From Myxococcales bacterium (lineage in GTDB: Bacteria > Myxococcota_C > UBA6777): a DNA stretch of 54,388 nt. Shown here in pieces: positions 44,362 to 52,682 of the stretch (position 1 is the first letter of the stretch; each line of letters starts with the position of its first letter). The notes beneath the pieces were generated by a model. It ran no database searches. It saw only the letters and a program-made list of their open reading frames with translations, and was not told where the DNA came from. The stretch is from the NCBI GenBank assembly GCA_020632975.1, contig JACKEL010000020.1, positions 1-54,388 on the forward strand, in the 5' to 3' direction. The position numbers and the translations under genes are program-made.

Positions 44362-45216
44362 TTACGCCAAAGCCTCTGCGTAGTCACGAACGTAACCGTC
44401 CAAGCTGCGGGGCTCATGGCCTGACAGTTGTTTCACTGCATCCGTCAAAGGAGCGGCCCCGCCCGCACGTACCGCGCTAAACAACATCGACAACAAACCA
44501 ATGTAATCTTCGGGAAGCCCCGAAGGCTTGAGGTTTTCGCGGAAGGCTTCATCCGAGATATCTTGGTAGGTAATCGTCTTTCCAAGACCATGGCTCAAGA
44601 TCGCGGCAGCTTCGGCATGTGTGAGGGAGGCAGGTCCCGTCAAAGTCCACGCTTGACCACAAACCTCACTTGCAGGCTTGGACAGCGCAGCCGCCGCAGC
44701 ATCCGCGATATCACGCACATCAATAAATCCAACCCGTGCGTCTTCGGCTGGCAAAGGGATCGTCTGAAACTCTCGAACAGGCGTTCCCCAGAAGGTATGG
44801 AAGTTTTGCATAAACCAGTTTGGACGCAGATGCACCCAGTCTTTGCCCGAAGCTTCCGCCAAAAGCTCGACTTTACGCAGTGGGATCTCATCACTCACTT
44901 CGACACCTTGCGCGCTCATCGTCGCGACGCGCTCCAAAGAAGGCTTGGCAAAAGCCACTGCCAAAAAGGGACGCAGCAAAGCATACGTGTCCGCAAATCC
45001 AGGAGGAGCCAACACAAACAAACGCTCTACGCCTTCTAAAGCAGACGCAAATGTCGAAGGGTCGGTCAGTTCAAGGACACGCGCCTCTACGCCAGGGACA
45101 GGGTGTTCTCCTTGGTGACGTGTGGCCCCAAAGACTTGGTGCCCTGAAGCCACAAGTTGCGCTGCAAGAAACTTCCCAACCGAACCCGTGGAACCCAAAA
45201 CCAAGATCTTTGCCAT
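44362..45216 (-). CDS. NmrA-like NAD(P)-binding SDR protein
   Basis: A 284-residue atypical short-chain dehydrogenase of the NmrA/QOR-like group. The dinucleotide loop is LVLGSTGSVGKFLAAQL. The strand LFVLAPP and the block HLRPNWFMQNFHTFW are hallmarks of this group. The SDR catalytic Tyr-x3-Lys is not evident, which is usual for NmrA-like proteins that act as redox sensors or quinone/azo reductases. AAGGAG lies 7-8 nt before the ATG at 45216. It is transcribed divergently from an AraC-type regulator gene, a common arrangement in which the regulator controls the reductase. Confidence 0.88.
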   Translation of the reverse strand: MAKILVLGSTGSVGKFLAAQLVASGHQVFGATRHQGEHPVPGVEARVLELTDPSTFASALEGVERLFVLAPPGFADTYALLRPFLAVAFAKPSLERVATMSAQGVEVSDEIPLRKVELLAEASGKDWVHLRPNWFMQNFHTFWGTPVREFQTIPLPAEDARVGFIDVRDIADAAAAALSKPASEVCGQAWTLTGPASLTHAEAAAILSHGLGKTITYQDISDEAFRENLKPSGLPEDYIGLLSMLFSAVRAGGAAPLTDAVKQLSGHEPRSLDGYVRDYAEALA

Positions 45217-45291
45217 CTCTTTTCTCCTTGCTTCTTTTGAGACGAAGTGACATGTTCTCCAAAAGAGAAGCACCCTCTTCGCCATGTCGAT

Positions 45292-45316
45292 TTCATCGAA
45301 AAATCAAAACGATGAA
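45292..45316. promoter_or_regulatory. Inverted repeat in the divergent AraC-NmrA spacer (candidate operator)
   Basis: TTCATCG (45292-45298) and CGATGAA (45310-45316) form perfect 7-bp arms separated by 11 A-rich nt. The centres are 18 nt apart, about two helical turns. It sits in the 132-bp region shared by both divergent promoters, about where a regulator would act on one or both. Binding by the adjacent AraC-type protein is inference. Confidence 0.4.
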
Positions 45317-45348
45317 CAAAGAAATACACACAAGGATCAAAAAGAAAC

Positions 45349-46323
45349 ATGGTACAAATCCTCAAAAACATATCGAATCGTCTCAACCAAGAAAAAGACG
45401 AGCAAGGCACCTGTACCACGTTTGATCTGCTCACAGAGCTGCTTCAATCGACCCAAACGACGGGGGTTTTGTTTGCTCATACCCAACACACTCCGCCATG
45501 GGGATTTGTCTTTGAAGCCCAGCAAAACTGGGGATTTCACTTGGTCACAGAGGGGGATTGTTTTCTTTGGTTGGAAGGCGAAGATCGCGCACATCACCTT
45601 CAGACGGGTGACTTGGTGGTCGTGGGCAGCAAACATTATCTCGCGCACCAGCCCCACTCCCCTTGCATCCCTTTTACGCAAGATCTTGTCCTTGCGCCCC
45701 GTCCATCCGCCCCGGCCAAGCAAACGGGCTTGATCTGCGGCGCTTATCGCTTTGCTTGTTCTAACCCACACCCGATCTTTTCGTGTTTACCGCCACTGAT
45801 CCATCTCTCCCAAGAGATGCTTCCAGCTTCCGTGACATCGCTGTTGCAGCTCGTTGAAGCAGAGATGCTTACGTCGCAACCAGGAAACCACACACTGACA
45901 AATCACCTGATGGATGCTTTGTTTGTGTACATCCTGCGCACATGGCTAGAAAACCAAACCAACGAACACCACGGATGGCTCGGTGCTTTAAGGCATCCAT
46001 CTTTGACACAAGCCATCGCTCTTTTGCACAAACAGCCCGAAAAAGCGTGGACACTCGAAAAGATTTCGCGTGCCGTGGGGATGTCGAGGGCTTCTTTTGC
46101 CCGACACTTCGCGGAAGATGTGGGCGTCCCGCCGATGCAATACCTCAACCAACATCGGATGAAGATCGCTTACCAGCTTTTGCATACAACCCCCCTTTCT
46201 TTGGACGAGATCGCAACACGTGTGGGCTATGCGACAGGATTCTCTCTCAGCAAAGCCTTCAAACAGCAATTTGGTCTATCGCCAAGGCATATCCATGCTT
46301 CTCCAAACGACGCCCCACTATAA
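45349..46323 (+). CDS. AraC-family transcriptional regulator with cupin ligand domain
   Basis: A 324-residue regulator. The N-terminal cupin (about 25-140) resembles the AraC_binding/cupin_6 type (WGFHLVTEGDCFLWLEGE, HLQTGDLVVVGSKHYLAH). The C-terminal domain contains two helix-turn-helix units: WTLEKISRAVGMSRASFARHF, then LDEIATRVGYATGFSLSKAF with the usual GLSPR close (FGLSPRHIH). It is a DNA-binding activator or repressor responding to a small molecule. The gene is divergent from the NmrA-like reductase gene, its likely target. The ATG at 45349 has only a weak upstream site. Confidence 0.9.
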   Translation: MVQILKNISNRLNQEKDEQGTCTTFDLLTELLQSTQTTGVLFAHTQHTPPWGFVFEAQQNWGFHLVTEGDCFLWLEGEDRAHHLQTGDLVVVGSKHYLAHQPHSPCIPFTQDLVLAPRPSAPAKQTGLICGAYRFACSNPHPIFSCLPPLIHLSQEMLPASVTSLLQLVEAEMLTSQPGNHTLTNHLMDALFVYILRTWLENQTNEHHGWLGALRHPSLTQAIALLHKQPEKAWTLEKISRAVGMSRASFARHFAEDVGVPPMQYLNQHRMKIAYQLLHTTPLSLDEIATRVGYATGFSLSKAFKQQFGLSPRHIHASPNDAPL

Positions 46324-46474
46324 AAACCTTGGCCTTCTATCTATTGCCAAGCGATGGAAGGTTTGTTACGTTTCATGCCCCAACCACAACCTGAGAAATG
46401 CACAAAAGAAACAGAGGTATCCAAGGATCTTACGACGAGATGGATACCCCACACAGCATCCAAGGGTGACTCTT

Positions 46475-46981
46475 ATGCCGCACCACATCGCGCCCTCATC
46501 CTTCGATGGGATGAGCTTTTCTCCCCCCGAAGAATTCGATCTCGTGGAAACCATGTTCTCGCTGCGCCTGCCCATCCGCGAAGAACTCCAAGATCCGCGC
46601 ATGATCCAAGGTATCCTCAACAAACGTATCCAGATCCAGCCCAACTTGATCATCCACCGACGAAGCGCCAAACAAGACGCATCTCTCGAAGAATACGTTG
46701 GGGAAGCTTGTGCCGAACTCCTTAAAACGATCGGCAACCTTGAGGCTTTTGAGAAAAGAACCTTCACTTTTTCTGATCAGCAAGAAGGATTTTTGGTCTC
46801 TTTTCTATGTCCCGCGACCAAAACCGACTCCTTGCGACAATATCATGCCTACCGCCTCGACGACGGCAAGATCACCACGCTTGCCCTGACCGTCGATGCC
46901 AAGCAAGCATCCAAAGACCAAGAACAGCGATATCTCCAAACCCTCGCATCGCTTTGCCGCACAAGCGAAAGGAATCCCTAA
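46475..46981 (+). CDS. DUF1795/DcrB-like protein (possible EagR-type chaperone)
   Basis: A 168-residue protein whose strand-helix pattern resembles the DUF1795/DcrB fold: an N-terminal strand (SSFDGMSFSPPEEF), a central strand NLIIHRRSAKQDASLEEYV, a helix ECAELLKTI-like (EACAELLKTIGNLEAFEKR), and C-terminal strands YHAYRLDDGKITTLALTV. In several bacteria EagR-type DUF1795 proteins chaperone toxins or effectors encoded next door. The stop overlaps the start of the next gene (TAATG), so the two proteins are probably made together. The start at 46475 follows a GGGTGA sequence. The assignment is from pattern, and other mog1-like folds are possible. Confidence 0.5.
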   Translation: MPHHIAPSSFDGMSFSPPEEFDLVETMFSLRLPIREELQDPRMIQGILNKRIQIQPNLIIHRRSAKQDASLEEYVGEACAELLKTIGNLEAFEKRTFTFSDQQEGFLVSFLCPATKTDSLRQYHAYRLDDGKITTLALTVDAKQASKDQEQRYLQTLASLCRTSERNP

Positions 46982-47823
46982 TGTCGACCAAGATCCCACA
47001 AGGAACCCGCCCCGCCGCAGCCCCCCAACCTGAGATCGTTTGCCCCGTGATCCGCGGCATCGTCGACGAGGGCCATCTCCCCATCGATGCCAAAGGAAAC
47101 GCAAAGATCTCTGACCTCAAGGAAGTGTTTGAGGATCTTGGTCTTTCGCGTAATGCCGCTTATGTCGCGGCGGTCGGCAACAGTCCAGGGCGCATCTTGG
47201 GCAACCTTTGGAAAGGCACCTTTAACGTCAACCAATTGCGCGGCGGACTCCTCGATCACAGCGGAGACTCCTTGATCTTGCGCAATGGTCACTTTGACCC
47301 TGAGCGTTTTCAAGCGCTGGTTTCCCACAGCAGCGACGGGAAGACCATGAGTATGGAAGACTTTCGCGCTGCGATCCGCGACAACAAACAAATCGATGAT
47401 GCCTCTTGGATCGGCTCCAAGATCAGTGGCGTCGAGTTTTCTTTGTTGTTGAATGTCTTTGGCGAAAAAGGTCCCGATGGCCAAAAGCGCGTAAGCATCG
47501 ATGATCTGCGCGGCTTGTACGAAGACAAACGTCTCCCTGGTGCCAAGCTCGGTGGCCCGATCCAAACAGCCCCCGAAACCCCCGTCGCGACGATGGCTTC
47601 TGTCGCTCGCAGCCTCCCCTCGGAAAGCCCTTCGGGACTTGCACGCGCGGGTGTTGATAGCGCGGTTCAAGGCTCGGACCTTTTTGGTGCAGGTGGTCTC
47701 GCCGCAAAAGGCGCAGGACAGGGTGTTTGCGCCTTTATGCAAGGGGGTGGTGCACAAACCACTTCGGACACAAACGCCCAAGTCACCCAACAGCACAACC
47801 AACTCCCCTTGGCCGCGGAGTAA
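46981..47823 (+). CDS. Chloroperoxidase-like (heme-thiolate peroxidase family 2) protein with Ala/Gly-rich tail
   Basis: A 280-residue protein with no signal peptide. Residues about 15-195 resemble the chloroperoxidase/peroxygenase family (Peroxidase_2). An early VCPVIRGIVDEGHLPIDAKGN fits the heme-thiolate loop CPxLNxLANHGxLPxDG with the Cys kept but NH changed to DE. FNVNQLRGGLLDHSGDSLI fits the FNLxxLRxHNxIEHDxSL segment, with DHSGD in place of the catalytic EHD. The end EFSLLLNVFGE with DLRGLYEDKRLP matches the closing helices. The altered catalytic residues cast doubt on peroxidase activity. The last 85 residues are low-complexity (GAGGLAAKGAG, TTSDTNAQVTQQHNQ). It is coupled to the DUF1795-like gene by TAATG. 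Confidence 0.5.
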   Translation: MSTKIPQGTRPAAAPQPEIVCPVIRGIVDEGHLPIDAKGNAKISDLKEVFEDLGLSRNAAYVAAVGNSPGRILGNLWKGTFNVNQLRGGLLDHSGDSLILRNGHFDPERFQALVSHSSDGKTMSMEDFRAAIRDNKQIDDASWIGSKISGVEFSLLLNVFGEKGPDGQKRVSIDDLRGLYEDKRLPGAKLGGPIQTAPETPVATMASVARSLPSESPSGLARAGVDSAVQGSDLFGAGGLAAKGAGQGVCAFMQGGGAQTTSDTNAQVTQQHNQLPLAAE

Positions 47824-47917
47824 CCCACGCAAGCGCTCACCACGATGTGTATTCTCACAAGTCACGATATCTCTCGCAAGAAAGCCTTCTAAACCCCCGA
47901 ACATGTAGGAAAAGAAC

Positions 47918-48436
47918 ATGTATCTGCAACTGCTCCAACAGATGGCACAAAATCTCCGCAATTTTCATGCACTCCTTGAAAAAGCAGAGTCCTTTGCCAA
48001 AGAAAAAGATATCGCTCCTGAAACCCTCCTTCAAAGCGCACTAACAGAAGGGATGTTCCCTTTTATCCGCCAAGTCCAGTCTTTCACAGACTCCGCAAAG
48101 TTTTCCGCAGCACGCGTCACTGGCAAGTCGGCCCCCAGCTTTGAAGACAACGAAAAGACCTTCGACGATCTTCGCCAAAGAATCGACAAAACCGTCGCTT
48201 ATCTCGAAACCTTCCAAGAAGAAGACTTTGCTGAGTCAGATACACGACCCATCACGCTTCCTTTTGCAAAAGAGTTTTTCTCCTACGGAAAAGACTATTT
48301 TCTACAATTTTCGATCCCCAATTTCTACTTCCATTACGTCACGGCTTACGACATCTTGCGCCAACAAGGTGTAGACATCGGAAAGCGCGACTTTATCGGC
48401 TTTTTGGCGATCCATCCTCAAGAGCAACCAGCATAA
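47918..48436 (+). CDS. DUF1993 family protein
   Basis: A 172-residue single-domain protein of the DUF1993 type, a four-helix-bundle relative of the DinB fold. Diagnostic blocks are EGMFPFIRQVQSFTDSAKF, PSFEDNEKTFDDLRQRIDKT and FSIPNFYFHYVTAYDILRQQ with the closing GKRDFIG. The usual metal-binding His triad of DinB is not conserved, as in the family. The function of DUF1993 is unknown; it is often found as a stand-alone housekeeping-like gene. AGGAAAAG precedes the ATG. It follows the peroxidase-like gene by 94 nt and may share its transcript. Confidence 0.88.
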   Translation: MYLQLLQQMAQNLRNFHALLEKAESFAKEKDIAPETLLQSALTEGMFPFIRQVQSFTDSAKFSAARVTGKSAPSFEDNEKTFDDLRQRIDKTVAYLETFQEEDFAESDTRPITLPFAKEFFSYGKDYFLQFSIPNFYFHYVTAYDILRQQGVDIGKRDFIGFLAIHPQEQPA

Positions 48437-48603
48437 CAACCCCGCCCCAAAAGTCCTTTCCAACGAAGCATATCTCCTGAGACGATCCTTTTGAGAGCCA
48501 AAAGCTCTAAAAACGACAAAAGCCATGTTGGGGTGCCCAAACATACCCAAGAGCCCACCATGCAGACAAACTCGTCGTATCGGGCCTCTTTGCGTTTGCT
48601 CAT
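48418..48603 (-). CDS. Possible small protein (61 aa), uncertain
   Basis: An ATG with GGGGTGAG directly upstream opens a 61-residue frame whose middle is hydrophobic (TWLLSFLELLALKRI). It overlaps the 3' end of the DUF1993 gene by 19 nt in antisense. I do not recognise it. It follows an even smaller membrane-type frame by 18 nt, so the two could form a small transcript. It may be chance. Confidence 0.25.
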   Translation of the reverse strand: MSKRKEARYDEFVCMVGSWVCLGTPTWLLSFLELLALKRIVSGDMLRWKGLLGRGCYAGCS

Positions 48604-48621
48604 CTCACCCCATAAAGGGCT

Positions 48622-48705
48622 TCAACCTTGCTTTTTCGCTCTTTTGCCCACATAGAAAGACAGCAAAGCAGCGAACAAACAGGCAAGAAAAGCAGTGTAG
48701 GACAT
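48622..48705 (-). CDS. Possible 27-aa single-span membrane peptide
   Basis: A short frame starting ATG at 48705 reads MSYTAFLACLFAALLSFYVG and then a basic KRAKKQG end. This is the classic form of a small one-helix membrane protein: hydrophobic core, positively charged C-terminus. It lies in the spacer between the DUF1993 and hybrid-kinase genes. The ribosome-binding site is weak, so confidence is low. Confidence 0.3.
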   Translation of the reverse strand: MSYTAFLACLFAALLSFYVGKRAKKQG

Positions 48706-48711
48706 GTTTCC

Positions 48712-51700
48712 ATGGAGAAAGTAACCTCATCTGAGATCCCGCAAAACGGCGCCCCACCGCGCGCAAACTCTCCAAGTCGCCTCTCGCTTCCCAATGTCAA
48801 ACTTGGGTTTCTTGCGGAAGACAGCCAACACAACATCACCTTCGCCAATCCCCCTCTATGCGAGTTTTTTGGTATCCAAGACCCTCCAAGTTCACTCCTC
48901 GGTCAAAAAAGCAACGCGCTTTTCGAGAAAATAGACAGGTTGTTCACCAAGGAAGGTGGCTTCCTTGCGTACACACGCAGGCTTTTGGCCCAAAAAACGA
49001 CGGTCCTTGGTGAAATCTTTCCCACACAGGACGGGCGAATCTTTGGGATGACGTTCATCCCGCTGGGGGGAAACGCACAAGAAAGCCACAGCCTTTGGCT
49101 TTTTCGAGACGTCACCCAAGAAAGCTACGCAGAAAGCGACCTGAAACGCACGCTAGAGCTTCTGGAGGCCGTCACCCATGTCCAGAGTGAGTTTATCCGT
49201 AATGTCGAGCCACGGTCGCTCTTTGATGGCTTGTTGGCCCAGCTCTTGGAAGTGACGGATAGCGAGTACGGGTTTATTGGGGAGGTGCTTTATACGTCAG
49301 AGGACAAGCCCTACCTCAAGACCCACGCGATCTCCAACATCGCTTGGAACGAAGAAACGCGGAAGTTTTACGAAGACAATGTGCGCAAGGGTCTGGAGTT
49401 TTATAACGAAAAAACCCTCTTTGGCGCAGTGATGGCAACCAAGCAGGTGGTGATCGCAGAACAGCCAGCGACCGACCCTCGACGCGGCGGGCTTCCACCT
49501 GGACACCCAGCCCTCCATCGATTTTTGGGGGTGCCGATCTTCCATGGTGACCATCTGATCGGGATGTTTGGCATCGCCAACCGCCCCCAAGGATACAACG
49601 AAGAGTTGGTTTCCTTCTTGGAGCCACTGATTACAACGTACGCCAGTATCATCCTTGGCATCCGCAACAACCAAAAGCGAGAAGCCGCTGAAAAAGAAAG
49701 CAGCCTCACCAAACAACGAGAACATGCGCTTTTTCGGTCGATGCTTGATGCTGCTCTGATCTTCAACCTGGAGGGAGAGATCCTTGAGTTCAATCCTGCT
49801 GCGGAAAAGATGTTTGGCTACGAGCGGGACAAGATACTTGGGAAAAAGGCGATCGAAGTCTTGGTCCCACCAAATGTAACAGAGCTACACGCTTCAGAGA
49901 TCAAAGGTTACCTCGAAAGCCGCGACTCTCGTTATCTTGGAAGAATCGTCGAGATCACAGCCGCGCGCGCGGATGGAAGCGTCTTTCCTGCGGAACTTTC
50001 GATGTTTGAGTTGCCTTCCTCAGAAAGTCCCCTTTTTACGGCAACACTGCGCGATATCACCGAGCGCAAAAAGGTGGAACGCACGCTTCAAGAAGCCAAA
50101 GAGAGCGCTGAGTCCGCAGATCGAGCCAAAAGCGAGTTTTTGGCCAAGATGAGCCATGAGATCCGCACCCCCATGCACTTGATCTTGGGGATGAATGAAC
50201 TTGCGATGGACTACACAACCTCCTCAGAACAACAAGAACTTCTTAACTCTGTGCAATCCAATGCTGAGTCTCTTCTTGCTGTGATCAACGAGATCTTGGA
50301 CTTTTCGAAGATCGAGGCCGGCGAAGTCGTGATGCTTCGAGAGCCCTTTCATCTGATCGATATGCTCGAAAATGTCCTCGAGTCACTCTCCCCAAGAGCC
50401 CACGACAAGGGACTTGAGATCTACTGTTGCATTGATCCTGCGACCCCATCCCACGTGCTTGGCGATGCGCAACTCCTACGACGCATCTTGCTCAATCTTC
50501 TAGGGAATGCACTCAAGTTCACCCAAGAAGGCTCCATCCTGATGGAAGCCAAACCCCAACCTCACGATGGTACCGACACACGCATCTTGATCTCCATCTC
50601 AGACACAGGGATCGGTATCCCCGAAGCCACACAAAACAAGATCTTTGAGCGATTCTATCAAGTGGACTCCTCAAACTCCCGAAAGTACGAAGGAACAGGT
50701 CTCGGACTCAGTATCAGCAAAACACTCTGCGAACTCATGGATGGACGCATCTGGGTCGAAAGCACGCTTGGTCAAGGAAGCACCTTCTTTCTTGATCTGC
50801 CACTGCAAACCGCCGAGAGCCCCGACATTACCCAACCCACTTCTCCGCCTCCTCAGATCCTGTTGCTCACAGAAGACGAACGGCTTGCGCGATGTGCCAG
50901 ACTCGTATGCCAAGGCATCCAGATCCCCTTCTTTTCGAGCCATCCCAAACAAAGCGTCCCACAACTCCTCAAACAACACGCGATCACGCATATTTGGGTG
51001 GACGATCGCCTCCCTAGTTCATCGATTCATTCGATCATGGGGTGGTGGAAAGAATATCGCCCCTCCCCGCAAAGTCCGTTTTTCTTGCTGACCCAACAAA
51101 AAACAGGCGAGGAAAATATCTTCTTTGATCGTAACCTTTTAGAAGTGTTACCTCGACCGATCACACGGCGCAAAGTCACGACCGTCCTGCAAAAAAAATG
51201 GTCGCCTCCCCAATCCGCCAACCCACGAGAAGAACTTCCCCTCCGAGGTCATCAGATCCTTTTGGTGGAGGACAACCCCGAAAGCGCGCGATTTGCGACA
51301 CATGTTTTAGAGCGCGCAGGGGCAAAGATCACGGTCGCCTCAAGCGGAAGAGAAGGCTTGCAACACTTTTACGAAGCTCTCTTCTCCCTGATCATCGCAG
51401 ACATCGAGATGCCTGACATCAATGGGCTTGAGATGGCCGAAAAGATCCGAGAGTACGAAGCCACCGAGCAGATCACGCGTTCGACGCCAATGATCGCGCT
51501 CACTGCGCACGCTATGGTCGGATTCCGCGAAAAATGCCTACGTGCGGGCATCGACGACTACTTGACCAAACCCATCGACCGACAAAGCTTGGTCAAAGCC
51601 GTCAAACTGTGGAGCCGCCCAATCCACGCCAAACACAGCGTCCTGCTCGCTGAAAAACAAACCTATCTCGACTTCTCAAAGCTCGAAGGCATCGCCAAAC

Positions 51701-52005
51701 CCTGCTTGGTCGATGCAGATCTTGTGCAGTACGTCCCTGAGTTCTTGCACCGAAACCAAGAAGCCCTTCGAAAGATGCAAAAAGCTTATGCTGAAAACAA
51801 ACTCCGCATCATCCAACAGATATCACACGATCTGATAGGCACAGGAAGTTCCTATGGATTCCGAACCATCACGATACTAGGGGCCTTGCTCAATGAAGCA
51901 GCCAAGACCAACAACCTTGAACAAATCTTTGACTGCCTCGGCACCCTAGAACGCTTCTTAAAAGAAGTACGGTGGCAGCCCCTCTCACAGACCACCAAGA
52001 AATAG
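48712..52005 (+). CDS. Hybrid sensor histidine kinase: PAS-GAF-PAS-HisKA-HATPase-REC-REC-HPt
   Basis: A 1097-residue phosphorelay protein without membrane spans. Domain order: PAS-like (about 25-135), GAF (about 160-320), PAS/PAC (about 340-455, FNPAAEKMFGYERDKILGK), HisKA with His482 (LAKMSHEIRTPMHLILGMNE), HATPase (LRRILLNLLGNALKFT, YEGTGLGLSISKTL), a degenerate receiver (about 715-830, WVDDRLP retained but the conserved Lys-Pro is Arg-Pro), a good receiver with D897 (LIIADIEMPDINGLEMAEKI), and a C-terminal HPt with His1039 (QQISHDLIGTGSSYGF). It could run an intramolecular His-Asp-His relay. The start at 48712 is chosen over an upstream TTG for its AGGA site. The output regulator is not nearby. 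Confidence 0.92.
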   Translation: MEKVTSSEIPQNGAPPRANSPSRLSLPNVKLGFLAEDSQHNITFANPPLCEFFGIQDPPSSLLGQKSNALFEKIDRLFTKEGGFLAYTRRLLAQKTTVLGEIFPTQDGRIFGMTFIPLGGNAQESHSLWLFRDVTQESYAESDLKRTLELLEAVTHVQSEFIRNVEPRSLFDGLLAQLLEVTDSEYGFIGEVLYTSEDKPYLKTHAISNIAWNEETRKFYEDNVRKGLEFYNEKTLFGAVMATKQVVIAEQPATDPRRGGLPPGHPALHRFLGVPIFHGDHLIGMFGIANRPQGYNEELVSFLEPLITTYASIILGIRNNQKREAAEKESSLTKQREHALFRSMLDAALIFNLEGEILEFNPAAEKMFGYERDKILGKKAIEVLVPPNVTELHASEIKGYLESRDSRYLGRIVEITAARADGSVFPAELSMFELPSSESPLFTATLRDITERKKVERTLQEAKESAESADRAKSEFLAKMSHEIRTPMHLILGMNELAMDYTTSSEQQELLNSVQSNAESLLAVINEILDFSKIEAGEVVMLREPFHLIDMLENVLESLSPRAHDKGLEIYCCIDPATPSHVLGDAQLLRRILLNLLGNALKFTQEGSILMEAKPQPHDGTDTRILISISDTGIGIPEATQNKIFERFYQVDSSNSRKYEGTGLGLSISKTLCELMDGRIWVESTLGQGSTFFLDLPLQTAESPDITQPTSPPPQILLLTEDERLARCARLVCQGIQIPFFSSHPKQSVPQLLKQHAITHIWVDDRLPSSSIHSIMGWWKEYRPSPQSPFFLLTQQKTGEENIFFDRNLLEVLPRPITRRKVTTVLQKKWSPPQSANPREELPLRGHQILLVEDNPESARFATHVLERAGAKITVASSGREGLQHFYEALFSLIIADIEMPDINGLEMAEKIREYEATEQITRSTPMIALTAHAMVGFREKCLRAGIDDYLTKPIDRQSLVKAVKLWSRPIHAKHSVLLAEKQTYLDFSKLEGIAKPCLVDADLVQYVPEFLHRNQEALRKMQKAYAENKLRIIQQISHDLIGTGSSYGFRTITILGALLNEAAKTNNLEQIFDCLGTLERFLKEVRWQPLSQTTKK

Positions 52006-52135
52006 TTTTTCCGCGACGAAAGGAACATCTACAAAGTCCCCCTCCCCTTGCCAAGAGCACCCTCCATACGAAGAAACCAACACCCAGCATTGGAGAGAGA
52101 AGGAACCCAAAGAGATGTATTTGGGAGCATTGATC

Positions 52136-52582
52136 ATGAGAAAAAGTCTTCGTCCTTGGCGCATCCTAAGCATCCTATCTCTCTGGATTATCGGGGGATG
52201 TGGAACAGAAGCAACAACAAACCATGTCCAGATAGAGTTGGTCTTTTCAGGCCAAAAACAACTCGTCTCCATCACCAACACAGGAAAGCTCGCCATCGAG
52301 TGGGACAGCGGATGCTGCGAAACCCCACCCCACGGCTACGAGATCGAGATCTCTACAGGGTGGACAGACTCATCGTGTGGTGTCCCTGAGATGGGCAGCG
52401 TCAAAGGATGTTGTGGTCTCGTCGCGCGAAAACGCCTAGAGCCCGGCGAAAAGATCATCGAAGGCCGCGAAAGTCTCCCCCAAGACTGCAAAGACTGGCC
52501 TATCCGAGCTTTGCTTCGATACTATGTCGCTGGCGATAGCAAAGAATATATCGCACGTTCCCCAAGTGTCCGCCTGAATTAA
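52136..52582 (+). CDS. Small Cys-containing lipoprotein
   Basis: A 148-residue predicted lipoprotein: RKSLRPWRILSILSLWIIGGC gives a signal peptide with lipobox IGGC. The mature part is beta-rich and holds Cys residues in CC pairs (DSGCCETPP, KGCCGLVARK) and further single Cys. It ends with an Ig-like strand pattern (RALLRYYVAGDSKEYI). I do not recognise the family. GGGAG lies 8 nt before the ATG at 52136. It stands alone after the hybrid kinase gene and is convergent with the last gene. Confidence 0.65.
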   Translation: MRKSLRPWRILSILSLWIIGGCGTEATTNHVQIELVFSGQKQLVSITNTGKLAIEWDSGCCETPPHGYEIEISTGWTDSSCGVPEMGSVKGCCGLVARKRLEPGEKIIEGRESLPQDCKDWPIRALLRYYVAGDSKEYIARSPSVRLN

Positions 52583-52682
52583 TCAGCACAGCCACCACGA
52601 GAAAGGCTTCTGTAGAAAAGTGTGTTGAGGAGCCGTAGGAAAAAGAGAAAGTAGAGGGCGGGAAAGACCCAAAGGACGGGGA

